NCBI GenBank assembly: GCA_965240325.2
Contig: OZ251226.1
Location: 992,001 to 1,056,000, forward strand
Source of the DNA: Rebecca billardiae RCC1528
Lineage: Eukaryota; Haptophyta
Direction of reading: 5' to 3'
DNA length: 64,000 nucleotides
Within the stretch, counting starts at the first letter, position 1; every line of letters begins with the position of its first letter. The translations under genes were made by a program, and so were the position numbers. The notes beneath the pieces are model-generated. The model did no database searches. It was given only the letters and a program-made list of their open reading frames with translations, and was not told where the DNA came from. Shown here one piece after another: positions 1 through 10,188 of the stretch.

Positions 1-1720
1 TACATACATACGCTCTCAGCGGGACTACGCGCGAGTTGTTCATCTGCCTTCTAACGGTGCCGGCACGTGGCGCGACGATTCTGGCGTCATTATCACTTGA
101 CGACTCGACTGATCACGACGAGTGCCGTCATCGTCTGGTTCCCCTGAGAAGTCTTCTGGAATGCATCAGCGACATGCTCCCGCAGCCTGGTCAGTGGTCC
201 AAGCCAGTCACATCCGGCAGCCTGACATCATCCCACATGCCGCGCGGGCAGAGAGGCGCGCTATGCCCACGCGACTGGCTTCCTAGAAGCTGCCGTGACG
301 GAACGAGTGTCAGCAGTGGACCGCCGGCCGGTGCCGCGCGCCGCACCGCCGGGCCCAATGGCAACCGGAACACCCGGTGGCCGGCGGTGCGGCCCTAGGC
401 TAGTGCGGCGGATCTATCGCGTATAGAACGACCGGCCGTGACGCGCTCTGCACCACGTACATTCGGACGCGGCAATGAGCAGCATGCACCACCGTCCGGC
501 CGTCTCAGGTCGCTGTCGTCGGCAGCCAGCCGGTGCCGGGCACGGTGGCGCCGGGCGCTCGCAGCTGAAGGACCGCGATGGCAAGGATTGATTGCCAAGT
601 CGTCAGCCGACGACTGGGAAGTTGAGCCTGATGCTGCCCGCTGCCGGTTCGCGGGACGAATGACGAGCAGCCTATGGTCCGTGAACCTGCGTCAGCTCCT
701 AGAACTCTTCCAGACGTGGTGAGGATATCCCTCACTGCGAACTCAGCCCTCTCGCGCTGACGCAGCGCGTAGACCTTGCGGCCTGCTGCGTGCCGCGAGC
801 TATCGGACAGCGCGGCCCGCCGGCCGCGGGCCTTGGGCGGCGGGTCGACGGCTCCAGGCAGCTGCGGAGGACGCGGAGGCCGGTCGCATCCCGGCCAATG
901 CGTGGGCATCGGCCCGGCGGTTGGGCCCGTCAGCACGTCGGCAAGCGCTCTGATGCCACTCGACTCTCGAGACTGGCTGCCGAGCCGTGTCGCGCAACCG
1001 TGCCCGGCAAGACACGTGGGTCCGCGCCGAGCGTTCACCGGCCTCCGAACCCGCGCACGCCTACCAGCCCAGGGCCAGGGCACGCGCCGTCGAGCTGCCC
1101 AGTCGCAAGCAGCTCGACAGCCCCGCTGTGTGCGCGCGCCCTGCCGGTCCGTCCGCTGCCCGCTCGAGGGCGAGCACGCGGCGCCTCACCTGTCGACCAC
1201 GACAGCGCGCCTCGCGTGCACACTCTGACGGCGAGGCCCGGGATCTGGGCATGCGATGGCACTACCCGCGCCTCCGCCAAGTCTCGGCCTGGCCGAGGGG
1301 TGCAACACCGGCCGAGCCCTCGGCCCGGCGCGCCGCCGCCAGCCTGAATGCGCTGAAAAGCCCCGAAGCCGTGCGCGGCAGGCCTGCGCGTGCGAGCGGC
1401 GATGGGCGTGGGCGGCGTTGCGCGGCGCGAAGTGGGCCAGGGGCATACGTCAGCCTCGACTCCGCCGCGTCGCGCGCGGCCGAGCGCGCGCTCTGCGCGC
1501 GGGGCGCGCGACGCGAGGCGGGCGCTCGCGCACACACACGGCCATCCCATCCGGGAGGCTCCGCGACGGCTCAAGCCCCGCGCCGCCTCCGCAACCCGAC
1601 TCACGGCCGCAGGAGGTCGGGCCGCCTCCCCTCGTGAGCAACCCGAGTCTTCGTCAGCCTCTGTGAGCCCGGAGTGCTGCGCAGTCACGAGTTTAGCGAA
1701 GCACCCTGAACCCCGTACTA
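1..1720. other. GC-rich gene-free stretch left of the putative element
   Basis: GC-rich sequence with many short overlapping open frames on both strands. None shows a recognisable domain, a long single frame without competitors, or a convincing start, and the longest (192 codons, complement of 505-1083) has no motif I know. GC content drops sharply at about 1700, just where the 43-bp inverted repeat begins. It may hold decayed coding sequence, but I cannot support a gene here. Confidence 0.5.
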
Positions 1721-1763
1721 CAGTTTACTATGATTTAACGTGCACACTTGGTTAAGGCGTGAT
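1721..1763 (+). repeat. terminal inverted repeat, left copy
   Basis: 43 bp beginning CAGTTTACTATGATTTAACG and ending in GGCGTGAT. It pairs with 10189-10231 on the opposite strand with two mismatches. The flank TACTA immediately precedes it. Confidence 0.65.
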
Positions 1764-1931
1764 ATCTGATGTACTCATTTCGTGTTGTATTGCGTACCCA
1801 CCTCTTTATGCTATGCACTTGCATATGTATGTGATTAAGGCGACAACCGTCCAAAAACGGACAGAGATGAGATAGGCAGAGAGCCTAGAAGTGACGGTTC
1901 GTTAGCTCGTACCATTATGAAACTTTACCAC

Positions 1932-2359
1932 CTTGATAACCGTATGATACTGACCAGGGCGGGAACGTCGATTCAAGCTACCCGCGCAATACCATATCGC
2001 GTCGCTTTGATGAATCTGAGCAGTGAACAGCTATCCAGAGAATTCGTTCGATATCTCACCTTTTTATAATCAGTTCAACACACGAATCTTGACTATCAGA
2101 AAGGTATCAGAGATGACTTCGTCCTATTTGATTCCGATTTCTTCTATTACTTACTATCCAAGGATTAAGGAGCAGTACAAACGCAATCATGAGCAGCGAA
2201 ATGGGGTCTCTATGCTGCGGATTTCACACCTAAATCCACCTACAAAAATCCCCCAAATCCTGCGCGCATCCTCTTTTTTGATTTTGCGGAGCACGTGCGC
2301 CGCCCCCCCCCCGGCTTTCGCTCACGCTCAGACCTTTCGGGGGGGGCCGTGCGCCATTA
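1932..2359 (+). repeat. dispersed repeat A, copy 1
   Basis: 428 bp that recurs in direct orientation at 6358-6785 with about 90% or better identity by eye, and partially inverted at 8026-8220. It starts CTTGATAACCGTATGATA, is AT-richer in its first two thirds, then carries a C-tract and G-tract block. A short frame stays open in both full copies, but it does not look like a conserved gene. Confidence 0.75.
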
Positions 2360-2520
2360 TGGCCCGCGGTGCAGGGCGGAGCGCGCAGCGTGGAGCCCGC
2401 ACCAGCGGGCCCGAACCACGTTTCAAAAAGATCTTTGATCAAGAAAAAAGGGACGGGGGGCGATTTTTAGGGCTGGCGGAGACCGAGTTTCGAGTTTTTG
2501 AGATCGCATAGAGAGGTCTA
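2357..2520 (+). repeat. dispersed repeat B, copy 1
   Basis: About 165 bp beginning TTATGGCCCGCGGTGCAGGG and ending GAGAGGTCTA, joined directly to the end of repeat A copy 1. Copy 2 is at 25842-26008 with only a few differences. Confidence 0.8.
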
Positions 2521-2678
2521 TTAGGCCGAAAATAAGCGCGTCCAGCTCATTCCCTTAAGTAAAGTGCGATCTGGACGTCAGCTGGACGTGACATTAACGT
2601 AACGGTTCGTTACGAGCGCGATTTTAAGTATGAGATTGCCACCAACCGCCAACCGATAAAAACGGCAAGGCAAGGGCT

Positions 2679-2823
2679 CGGGAAACTTGATCACTTGTAA
2701 ATGTGAATGGTAAAATGCTCTCCCCGAGCGCGCCTGTCGCCTCGCAGGCGCACGGGAAACTTGATCACTTGTAAATGTGAATGGTAAAATGCTCTCCCCG
2801 AGCGCGCCTGTCGCCTCGCAGGC
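2679..2823 (+). repeat. 74-bp tandem duplication
   Basis: Two head-to-tail units (2679-2752 and 2753-2823) starting CGGGAAACTTGATCACTTG, essentially identical. The second unit leads into a coding-like GC-rich block. Confidence 0.85.
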
Positions 2824-2879
2824 CGCGCGTCTCGCCCTCTCCTCGCTCCGCTCTCCCCGAGGCTGAGCTCGCGGCCCGC

Positions 2880-4234
2880 CTGTCACCTCGCAGGCGCGCG
2901 CCACGGACACATGCGCGACGAGATCGCGGCGGGGGCGGCGAGATCGCGGCGGGGGCGACGGGCAACAACCTGCCCGCGGGCGCGTTCGTCACTCGAGGAG
3001 CAGCGCGCAAGGGCGAGCCGAGTCCGGAGCACGCGAGCTCGTCGCTCGCCGACCGGAGCAGAGCGCGCCGCCCGCCGCCGCCGAGCGAGCGGCGCGGCAG
3101 AGCTGATGAGCCGGATGCGCCCGGAGCTCGCGCGGCTGAAGGGCGAGCTCGAGCACGCGAGCTCGCGCCTCGACGCCGAGCCCGAGCTCCTCCTCAACTC
3201 AGTCGACGGCGGCCCGGAGCAGAGCGCGCCGCTGCGAGCGAGCGGGCAGCGCGGCAGAGCTGATGAGCCGGATGCGCCCGGAGCTCGCGCGGCTGAAGGG
3301 CGAGCTCGAGCACGCGAGCTCGCGCCTCGACGCCGAGCGCGAGCTCCTCCTCAACTCGGTCGACGGCGGCGCGGAGGTGCAGCAGCGTGAGGACGAGCAG
3401 GAGCATCAGTGAAACGCGCGCCGGTTCCGGGTCGCGCAGCGGCGCCCAGCTGCCTGCCACGCGAGCGGCGGCCACGTGGCGCGAGGAGGCTGCGTGGGGA
3501 AATCGCCGCGCGCGTCGACGCGGCGATCACCGGGCTGCAGGCCTCGGCAATCGACGCGGTGCGCACCCTCGCCGCCAGCCGCGACGACTCCGCCGTCGAG
3601 CTGCAGCAGCTGCGCGCGCAGATGCCAGAAGTGCCGATGGGCGGCGGCGTATCAGCAGGCTGACGTGCACGAGCACGTGACACGCGGAGGCGCTAGGCGC
3701 CAAGCTGGCGAAGTGCGGCGCCGAGCTCGACGAGCTGAGCGACGCGGCAACGGACGCGCTGGGCGCCCGCGCCGCCATCGTCGCGGCGCCCTCCAGCAGC
3801 TCGAGCAGCTGTGGATAGTTGGCTGTCGAGGCGACCGCGGGTGTGACTCACAGTGTGAGTGAGCCGGCGCGCGGCTCAGCCTGCCGCTGGCAGCCGCCGT
3901 CTTCGAGGCCGACGCGGCGGAGGAGGCGGCGGGCGAGCACGGCGGCGCGGTGGAGCAGGCGCGCACGCGCGGCGGCAGGCGCGACGCGCCGCTCGCCTCG
4001 TTCCACCGCCCCGAGCTCCGCTCGGTCGGTCTCGGTGCGAGGCTGCGCAGCCGGCAGGCCGGGGCCAGCAGTGGCGCGCGCTCTCGCTCTGCCGGCACGA
4101 GCGACCAGCGGCCCGTCGTCGAGCGCATGGCGCAGGGCGAGTACCTCAAGCAGGTGCGCCCGCTCGCGCGCACGCGCCGGCTCGCGCCGCGCCAGCGCCT
4201 CTCGCCCTGCCTGCGCGCGCGCGCCGGCCGCTAG
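2880..4234 (+). pseudogene. possible decayed coiled-coil gene with internal duplication
   Basis: This block contains coding-like fragments in different frames rather than one intact gene. About 3100-3410 contains a 157-bp direct duplication (starting at 3094 and 3251) whose frame reads a charged helical peptide with the core MRPELARLKGELEHASSRLD. A separate frame at about 3500-3663 reads IDAVRTLAASRDDSAVELQQ, and 3950-4234 is open in yet another frame. Stops and frame changes separate the pieces. I interpret it as a broken gene for a coiled-coil protein of unknown type. It could instead be chance open frames in GC-rich DNA. Confidence 0.3.
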
Positions 4235-4373
4235 TCCCCGCGGCGGCCCGCGGACCCGCGGCGACAGTCCTCGGCCCGCCGGCCCGGTGGGCGGCAGTGA
4301 CTGAGTTGGCGGTGGCAGCTCAGGCGAACTGTTACACATGTCAGACTGAGACAGCAGCCGACGGAGGGTGCGT

Positions 4374-4428
4374 CGCGGGCCCCGAACTACGTTCGTTCTA
4401 CGGAAAAAGACCGCGGAACGCGGTCATA
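4374..4428 (+). repeat. dispersed repeat E, copy 1, with palindrome
   Basis: 55 bp beginning CGCGGGCCCCGAACTACGTT, also found at 27572-27627. It ends in a perfect hairpin GACCGCG-GAA-CGCGGTC (4409-4425), conserved in both copies. Confidence 0.7.
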
Positions 4429-4441
4429 TATATATATATAT

Positions 4442-4474
<33 letters not shown>
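4423..4474 (+). repeat. (TA)n-(GATA)n microsatellite
   Basis: An uninterrupted TA run passes directly into eight or more GATA units. It lies between repeats E and F. Confidence 0.95.
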
Positions 4475-4482
4475 CGATGGAC

Positions 4483-4535
4483 GGCTACGCCGATCTTCGG
4501 GTAGCTTGAACAACGAAGTTGAGGGCGCACGGCCC
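4483..4535 (+). repeat. inverted repeat F, left copy
   Basis: Begins GGCTACGCCGATCTTCGGGT and ends GCGCACGGCCC. Its reverse complement is at 9924-9974 with one small indel difference. Both copies adjoin GATA-like sequence. Confidence 0.75.
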
Positions 4536-4716
4536 TAGCCGTAGTTCCGCGCGTGGCTGCGTGATGCGCCAGCTGCGCGCACCCGCTGCGCCCGCGTTGA
4601 CGGTTGAGCCCATGCGAGCGCCGCGCCTGCGAGCACACGCGGCGGCTCGACACAGCCGCACGGGCAGTGTCGCTCGTGCGCCTGCCCGTGATCAGTCTCA
4701 GCTCTGAGGCGCGCGC

Positions 4717-5010
4717 TCAGGAGGGCTGCGGCCGGGCCGAGCGCGATCTGCGCAGACGGTACAGCCCGTGGTGGCTCATGGGCAGCCCGAGCCCAAAGCC
4801 CGCCTCCGCCATCCGCGTCACAGCCGGCCGCTCCAGCCGAGGTCTCGCGTGCTGCGCTGCAGCCGTGCTCGGCCGAACCGGACGCCCGCCGAGCCGAGGC
4901 CGGGCACGCGGCTGATGAGCAGTGGTAGCCAGGCGAAGCCGTCGTCGCGGGCGAAGCTGCGCTGGGTGATGCGGCTGAGCAGTCGGGTTATACAGATTAG
5001 TTACAGTAAA
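4717..5010 (-). pseudogene. possible remnant of a PDK-like mitochondrial kinase
   Basis: One minus-strand frame contains AGFGLGLPMSHHGLYRL, which resembles the G-box of the GHKL ATPase fold in mitochondrial pyruvate or branched-chain dehydrogenase kinases (family pattern AGFGxGLPxSRxYARxF). Another frame just upstream reads LLSRITQRSFARDDGFAWLP before a stop. No intact kinase frame spans the region and the residues after the G-box diverge. The resemblance rests on about ten residues, so this is a weak call; if correct, it is a broken insertion or relic. Confidence 0.25.
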
Positions 5011-5872
5011 CGCGGGCCCGGGCTCACTGGAATCACACCGCGGGCCGGCGACCGCGCAGCCGGGAGCAGGCCCGGGCAATAACTATGAGCAAAATATCCG
5101 GCGCCAGAAAAGCGGCGGCGGCGCTGGCATGCGCCTAGCGGCACTGCCCTGGTACAGTCTACGCTCCCCTGGCCAGCCCAGCCGCCGCCGGGGCCATACC
5201 AGGCCACCACGGCGAAGCGTGCGCTCCCGCGGACCACCTCGGCCCGACACTGGCGGATCACCCGGCAGTCGTCAGCCATCTGACGCGTAGCGCGTCGACA
5301 AATGGCTGCTGACGGCGTAAAATCGGCCTGCGCGGCGGATGAAACGGCTGAAAGGCGAGGCCACGACGCCACCCAACTGGCGCACGCGCGTGCGGCCGGC
5401 GGTGCGGCGCAGCTCGGTCACTGCCACCGCTCCCGCGGGCTGCTCACTCACGCCGAGCGCTGTGTGAAATTGTTTGACCACGAGACAGTGCCGTCGCCCG
5501 CGATGGCAGCTGCAAGCTGATCGTGCGCTCGCCGCTCCCAGACGATGCAGCAGCCACGGACGTCACACACGGCACGGGGCGAGTGTGCCTCGAGCCTGCA
5601 CCACATCTTCGCCCGCCCTGCCCTCGCAAGGCGATGCAGACTGCAGAGGGCTGTCGCAGTCGTCTGGCGCAAGCAGCTCACACGCCGCGCACCGCGCGCG
5701 TGGCCGTGATGGGTCGGCACAGCCCAGTCAAAGACACGGCATCGTATCGCCCTCTGGCCGCCAGCAGCATCACCTCTGCCGTCTGCGAGCGACTCGTATA
5801 GTTGCAGCAGCAGCCGCCAAGAGCTTGCACAAATAAACTGCGCGACGGGCGCGCCGACGCGCGTAGACGCGG

Positions 5873-6003
5873 GTCGGCACCGGGGCGGGGCGCGAGGGGG
5901 GAAAGAGGCACGAATGCGATGCCAACGGCCGTTGGGACCCACCGCAGCCGCGCGCACCTGCGCTGAGTCTGTCGGATTGAACGATCGTGCGGCGGCGGCC
6001 TAC
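5873..6003 (-). repeat. dispersed repeat D, copy 1 (inverted)
   Basis: Its reverse complement contains ACGATCGTTCAATCCGAC and the following GC-rich stretch, matching 26337-26470 on the plus strand at roughly 80% by eye. Confidence 0.55.
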
Positions 6004-6255
6004 ATGGGCAGTGGCGGCTTTCTGCGCCTCGTTCGGAGCCTGCTGCCCGCCCGTCAATGCGCGACGGCCGCAAGGCCGTACCATGGTATAGTATTAATCA
6101 TGAAGGGAGATACTGTATCATGAAGATTTGTCCACTCAAGTTTATCGTTCATATTCGTCAAGCTCTCCCGGACGCGCCGGTATTAAATGGGAGAGAATCA
6201 AGGGTCGTGCGTGAATAAGCTGTACAAATTCTTATGCTCATGAGATTTTCAGGCC

Positions 6256-6317
6256 CGTCAATGCGGGTGGCAATCCATTCTTGCAATCACAAGAATGGAT
6301 TGCCACCCGCATTGACG
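6256..6317. repeat. perfect 28-bp hairpin with 6-nt loop
   Basis: 6256-6283 and 6290-6317 are perfect reverse complements (arm starts CGTCAATGCGGGTGGCAATC), separated by CAATCA. The pairing stops at both outer ends. It could form a very stable stem in RNA or a cruciform in DNA. It lies just left of repeat A copy 2, in a gene-free region. Its function is unknown. Confidence 0.9.
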
Positions 6318-6357
6318 TCGTATCAGTAGATGACCAAAAGTATATCAGCAAGAGTAG

Positions 6358-6866
6358 CTTGATAACCGTATGATACCAGGGCGCGCGGGAACGTCGATTC
6401 AAGCTACCCGCGCAATACCATATCGCGTCGCTTTGATGAATCTGAGGAGTGAACGTAGCTATTCAGAGAAGTAGTTCGATATCTCACCTTTTTTATGGTC
6501 ACTTCAACACACGAATCTTGACTATCAGAAAGGTATCAGAGATGACTTCGTCCTATTTGATTCCGATTTCTTCCATTACTTACTATCCAAAGATTAAGGG
6601 GCAGTACAAACGCAATCATGAGCAGCGATATGGGGTCTCTATGCTGCGGTTTCACACCTAAATCCAGCTACAAAAATCCCCCAAATCCTGCGCGCATCCT
6701 CTTTTTTGCGGATTTTGCGGAGCACGTGCGCCGCCCCCCCGGCTTTCGCTCACGCTCAGACCATTCGGGGGGGCCGTGCGCCATAAGCTATAGCAGATGA
6801 GAGAGAGAGAGAGATATATGAATACATATAGGGTGTGGGGGCAAACCCGCCCAGTCCCATCCACGC
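6358..6866 (+). repeat. dispersed repeat A, copy 2, with extension
   Basis: 6358-6785 matches copy 1 over its whole length. A GA/TA microsatellite follows, then a GGGTGTGGGGGCAAACC block (6831-6866) that recurs inverted at 7978-8016. It forms the left arm of an inverted pair enclosing 6867-7977. Confidence 0.7.
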
Positions 6867-6874
6867 AATGTCAT

Positions 6875-7429
6875 TTACTTAGAGGAAATCAGATATGGTT
6901 GTATAACCGCTCGGTTATGCGGGTATAACTCACCGGTAGCCCTCATGAGGGCGGGCTGGCAGCCAGGGTCCGGCTGCCTGGAGGTTTCCCGGTCGTCAAG
7001 CCGAGCCAGGCCCGGATTGGGCGCGGGTCTGGATTTGCTCAGCAGCTCGGCAAGCGATGCGCGTCTGGGTGCGGCTGCGCTCGCTGGCTGCACCCGCGGC
7101 GCGGCGGCCTGCGTGGCTGCTCGGGTCACCGCTGCGCTGGTGGCTCCTCCTCCTCTGGGAGTTGTTTCTCCCCGCCCTCCCACCCTGCTGGTTGCTGGGT
7201 GGGCATGGCCTTGGGTGCGCGCGGTGTCGGGGGGTTGGAGGCCCTCGAGGCCTCTGCCTCCTGCGGCGCCGCGCCCTGCCCAAACTTGCGTTGGGGGGGG
7301 CGTCGGCTGCCAGCGCCTGCGGTCTACGTGATCCATCGAGTACTTCCTCTTCGGTGCTAGGCGGTCATCGGCTTCTGTCGGCGTAGTTGCTCGAATGCAT
7401 CGGCGAGTCCTTCCTGGTCGGCGTCGCAT
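6875..7429 (-). CDS. hypothetical basic, disordered protein (184 aa)
   Basis: ATG-initiated frame at 7429, sitting between the inverted arms of repeat A (6358-6866 and 7978-8220). The product is rich in Arg, Pro, Ala and Thr, lacks recognisable domains, and contains SLAELLSKSRP near its C-terminal third. Unlike most frames nearby it runs from GC-rich into lower-GC sequence before stopping, which slightly favours real coding. It could be a gag-like or accessory frame of a mobile element, but nothing in it identifies one, and it could be a chance frame. Confidence 0.2.
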   Translation of the reverse strand: MRRRPGRTRRCIRATTPTEADDRLAPKRKYSMDHVDRRRWQPTPPPTQVWAGRGAAGGRGLEGLQPPDTARTQGHAHPATSRVGGRGETTPRGGGATSAAVTRAATQAAAPRVQPASAAAPRRASLAELLSKSRPAPNPGLARLDDRETSRQPDPGCQPALMRATGELYPHNRAVIQPYLISSK

Positions 7430-7547
7430 CCTGGACGGCTTCGGGGGTGTGACCTAGTCACCTAACGCGTTTATCAACGCGGCCCCCACCTCAATCTACT
7501 CTCATGTGGGTCTACCGAGTGAGGCGGGACCTGGCCCTACTCAGTCC

Positions 7548-7633
7548 GGAAAAATAGCGTGGCGGGACGGGTTAGCAGCGCCCCGCTATTCCGCAGGCCT
7601 TCTTATGGGGAATTGAAAAATAGCGTGGCCGTG
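7548..7633 (+). repeat. short direct repeats GAAAAATAGCGTGGC
   Basis: GAAAAATAGCGTGGC occurs at about 7550 and again at about 7615, each followed by different GC-rich sequence. It lies within the spacer of the repeat A inverted pair. Confidence 0.6.
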
Positions 7634-7977
7634 CAACGGTATCTCCTCTAAGTGGGAGATCGCGTCGCCGCATCGATCAGACTCACGCGAATCGTTGCTG
7701 AAAGGGCAGACGAGGACACATGCGGCCTCGCTGGCGCAGCGCCGCACGGAGGCGCGCGCGCGCGCGTTCTCGCACGTCCGTCGCGCATGGAAGAGCGTCC
7801 ACCTTAGCGCGCGCCGCACGACCAGAAGTCGACCTGGCCTGCCTCGTGCACTCTGGCGTGCGCGCTGCGGGCGGTGGAGCCCATCGGCGAGTGCGCTCGC
7901 CGCGTGGTGAACTCTTTGAAGGGCGCGCGGCTCGCGGCTCGCGCGTGGGGGTGCGCCGGAGCGAGATCGACCGTAAC

Positions 7978-8220
7978 ATTGCGTGGGACGGGAGGGGTTT
8001 GCCCCCACACCCTAAATAGATACTGATGGCGCACGCCCCCCCCCCGAAAGGTCTGAGCGTGAGCGAAAGCCGGGGGGGGGCGGCGCACGTGCTCCGCAAA
8101 ATCAAAAAGAGGATGCGCGCAGGATTTTGGGGATTTTTCGGTAGGTGGCCACCGCGTATGAGTGGATATCGCTGCCGCAATGATTGCGTTTGTACTGCCC
8201 CTTAATTTTAACGATAGTAA
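7978..8220 (-). repeat. dispersed repeat A, copy 3, inverted and partial
   Basis: 8026-8220 is the reverse complement of the right-hand half of repeat A (equivalent to about 2148-2359), and 7978-8016 is the reverse complement of the extension at 6831-6866. Together with copy 2 it makes inverted arms of about 240 bp around a 1.1-kb spacer. Confidence 0.7.
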
Positions 8221-8267
8221 CACTTAGGGGAATGCAGGGTGGAATAGCACATAACACCAGCCGTGTG

Positions 8268-8519
8268 TTAGAACATTCCGTCATAGTAAGATGCCTGAAT
8301 TGTAAGAGCCTGAAACAGCTCGCCAACCATAGAAACGATAGGTTGGGTCGTCAGCTTTGATTCACGCGCTTCTGAAAAACAGCGTTTTAGATTAGACGCA
8401 TCGACACCTCTATCTGCGAGGATTAACAGCTCTCTGAAAACGAGTGTGTCCTGGACAACTTGAAAGGCGGAATACAATGTGCAGTTGTGACCCAAGATTC
8501 TCATGCCCATATCAAGCAT
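8268..8519 (-). CDS. hypothetical small protein (83 aa)
   Basis: ATG at 8519, stop at 8268. The frame lies in moderate-GC DNA, where chance open frames are less likely than in the surrounding GC-rich blocks, and encodes a balanced helical sequence (for example LILADRGVDASNLKRCF). No family is recognised. It abuts the inverted repeat A copy 3 and could be the tail of a longer, truncated gene. Real coding status is uncertain. Confidence 0.25.
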   Translation of the reverse strand: MLDMGMRILGHNCTLYSAFQVVQDTLVFRELLILADRGVDASNLKRCFSEARESKLTTQPIVSMVGELFQALTIQASYYDGMF

Positions 8520-9257
8520 GAGTACTCATTACTCATAGCACAATTCATCGGTGACTAGAATCAAGAGATCTTCAAACTGAAACGTGATTTGGACGTCGAA
8601 GAGGCACGCACGGCCCAAGGCCGAAGAGGCACGGCTCGTTGCTTGCGGTTGGCAATGCGGGGTGCTGCACTGCACAGGCGCGGTGCGACGGGGAGCATTC
8701 CTTCTCCCGGGCGGCCACCACGGCCTCGGAGGTGGTGAGGAACGCGTCGGCGACCACGGCGTGGACCACCTCCGTCGCGCCGGACACCCCGGTCGCCCCT
8801 CACCGGACTCCACCCTCGCCGCGCGCTGACCGTTTGCCGGTCGAGCCGTGCTTGCTGTGCTGCCTGCGCGGCCCGGCGCGTGCCCCCGCGTGGTGCCACA
8901 AGGCGGGTGCAGACGTGGCGGCGCGGTGGTGCGTGCGATCGGGGGACCCCACCTGAACTACGACACGGCTGCGCGCGCTCATCCGTGCTCATCACGGTGG
9001 TGGACGCGCGACTCGACGCGCGCATCGAGCGCGGCAGGCCGGCACGGCTCGGCTCGGCAGCCTGCTCGAGGCGCGAAGGCGCGCACCGCGCGCTGCCCGT
9101 GGGCGCGACGAGATGGTGCATCATCGCGCTACTTGCCATCTTCCTCTCGCCACGCCTTCGACACGATGGCTGCGACTGCTGCTCGGAGGCGCGCTCCGGG
9201 GGGCTCACGCACGCGTTCAGAATTCGGGCTCGGCGGTGACCGCGTGGACGAGGGGCA

Positions 9258-9720
9258 GCGCGGTGCACGGTGGCGGAGCGCGTGCGGAGCGCAGCCTACA
9301 CCTACTACACGCTCCATCCAGACACATCGCGCATGCTCGCGCGACCTCCTCGGTCCATCACGCGCGCGTGCGCGCGCGAGCAGGTTTCGGCAGCTGCCGG
9401 GCGCGAGCGAGCACGGCGCGCCGCGTTGGCGCGCGCGCACCGATACCCGTGCGCAGCTCGACGAGCGAGCGCGGTGTGTTTCGACGCGTATGGAGAGACG
9501 CGGTGCATCGTGGTGGAGCGCGTGCGGAGCGCAGCCTACACCTACTACACGCTCCATCCAGACACATCGCGCATGCTCGCGCGACCTCCTCGGTCCATCA
9601 CGCGCCCGTGCGCGCGCGACGGCAGGTGTGCACTCAGTGCAGCCGCCGGGCGCGAGCACGGCGCGCCGCGTTGGCGCGCGCGCACCGATACCCGTGCGCA
9701 GCTCGACGAGCGAGCGCGGT
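9258..9720 (+). repeat. 240-bp tandem duplication
   Basis: Two head-to-tail units with a 240-bp period (9258-9497 and 9498-9720), sharing GCGTGCGGAGCGCAGCCTAC and most of the following sequence with few differences. It generates overlapping open frames in several phases, none of which looks like a gene. Confidence 0.85.
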
Positions 9721-9923
9721 GGGGTTCGATGCCGCCGACCACCTCTGGCTCGGTCGCGCTCACGAGGCTGGTCGCGGGCCTAATCGTGCCGTGTATTGGC
9801 TGCCTGCTCGGTCATTGGTGAACTCGCGACGCCGACTACAAGTACAACCGCGAGTACGGTTACACGTATTCTGGTAGGCATGCTGTGATTGTGAGTTTAT
9901 GCAACTGTGATATTCTGTACATA

Positions 9924-9974
9924 GGGCCGTGCGCCCTCAACTTCGTTGTTCACTACCCGAAGATCGGCGTAGCC
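9924..9974 (-). repeat. inverted repeat F, right copy
   Basis: Reverse complement of 4483-4535, located about 215 bp inside the right terminal repeat of the putative element. Confidence 0.75.
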
Positions 9975-10033
9975 GATCATAGATAGCCTAAGCCTACTAT
10001 ACTGTCGCTCAGAAGTAACCTAGCTGCTTATTC

Positions 10034-10063
10034 AATAACTGATGATGATGATGATGATGATGC
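10034..10063 (+). repeat. GAT trinucleotide run
   Basis: About seven consecutive GAT units near the right end of the gene-free island. Confidence 0.85.
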
Positions 10064-10188
10064 CGTTATTCGTCCGCCGCCCCGGGCCGGTCGAATTAAA
10101 TATAAACAATTAAATTCAAATTTACAAGGCGGACTCTGGGCACTCTCCGCTCTGGCCTGAGACTCTGGCGGCGACTCTGTCTCTGCTA

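Noticed and set aside
8848-9877. Overlapping 250-310-codon frames
   Set aside because: Created by the 240-bp tandem duplication in GC-rich DNA. Compositions are Arg/Ala/Ser-heavy with no motif.
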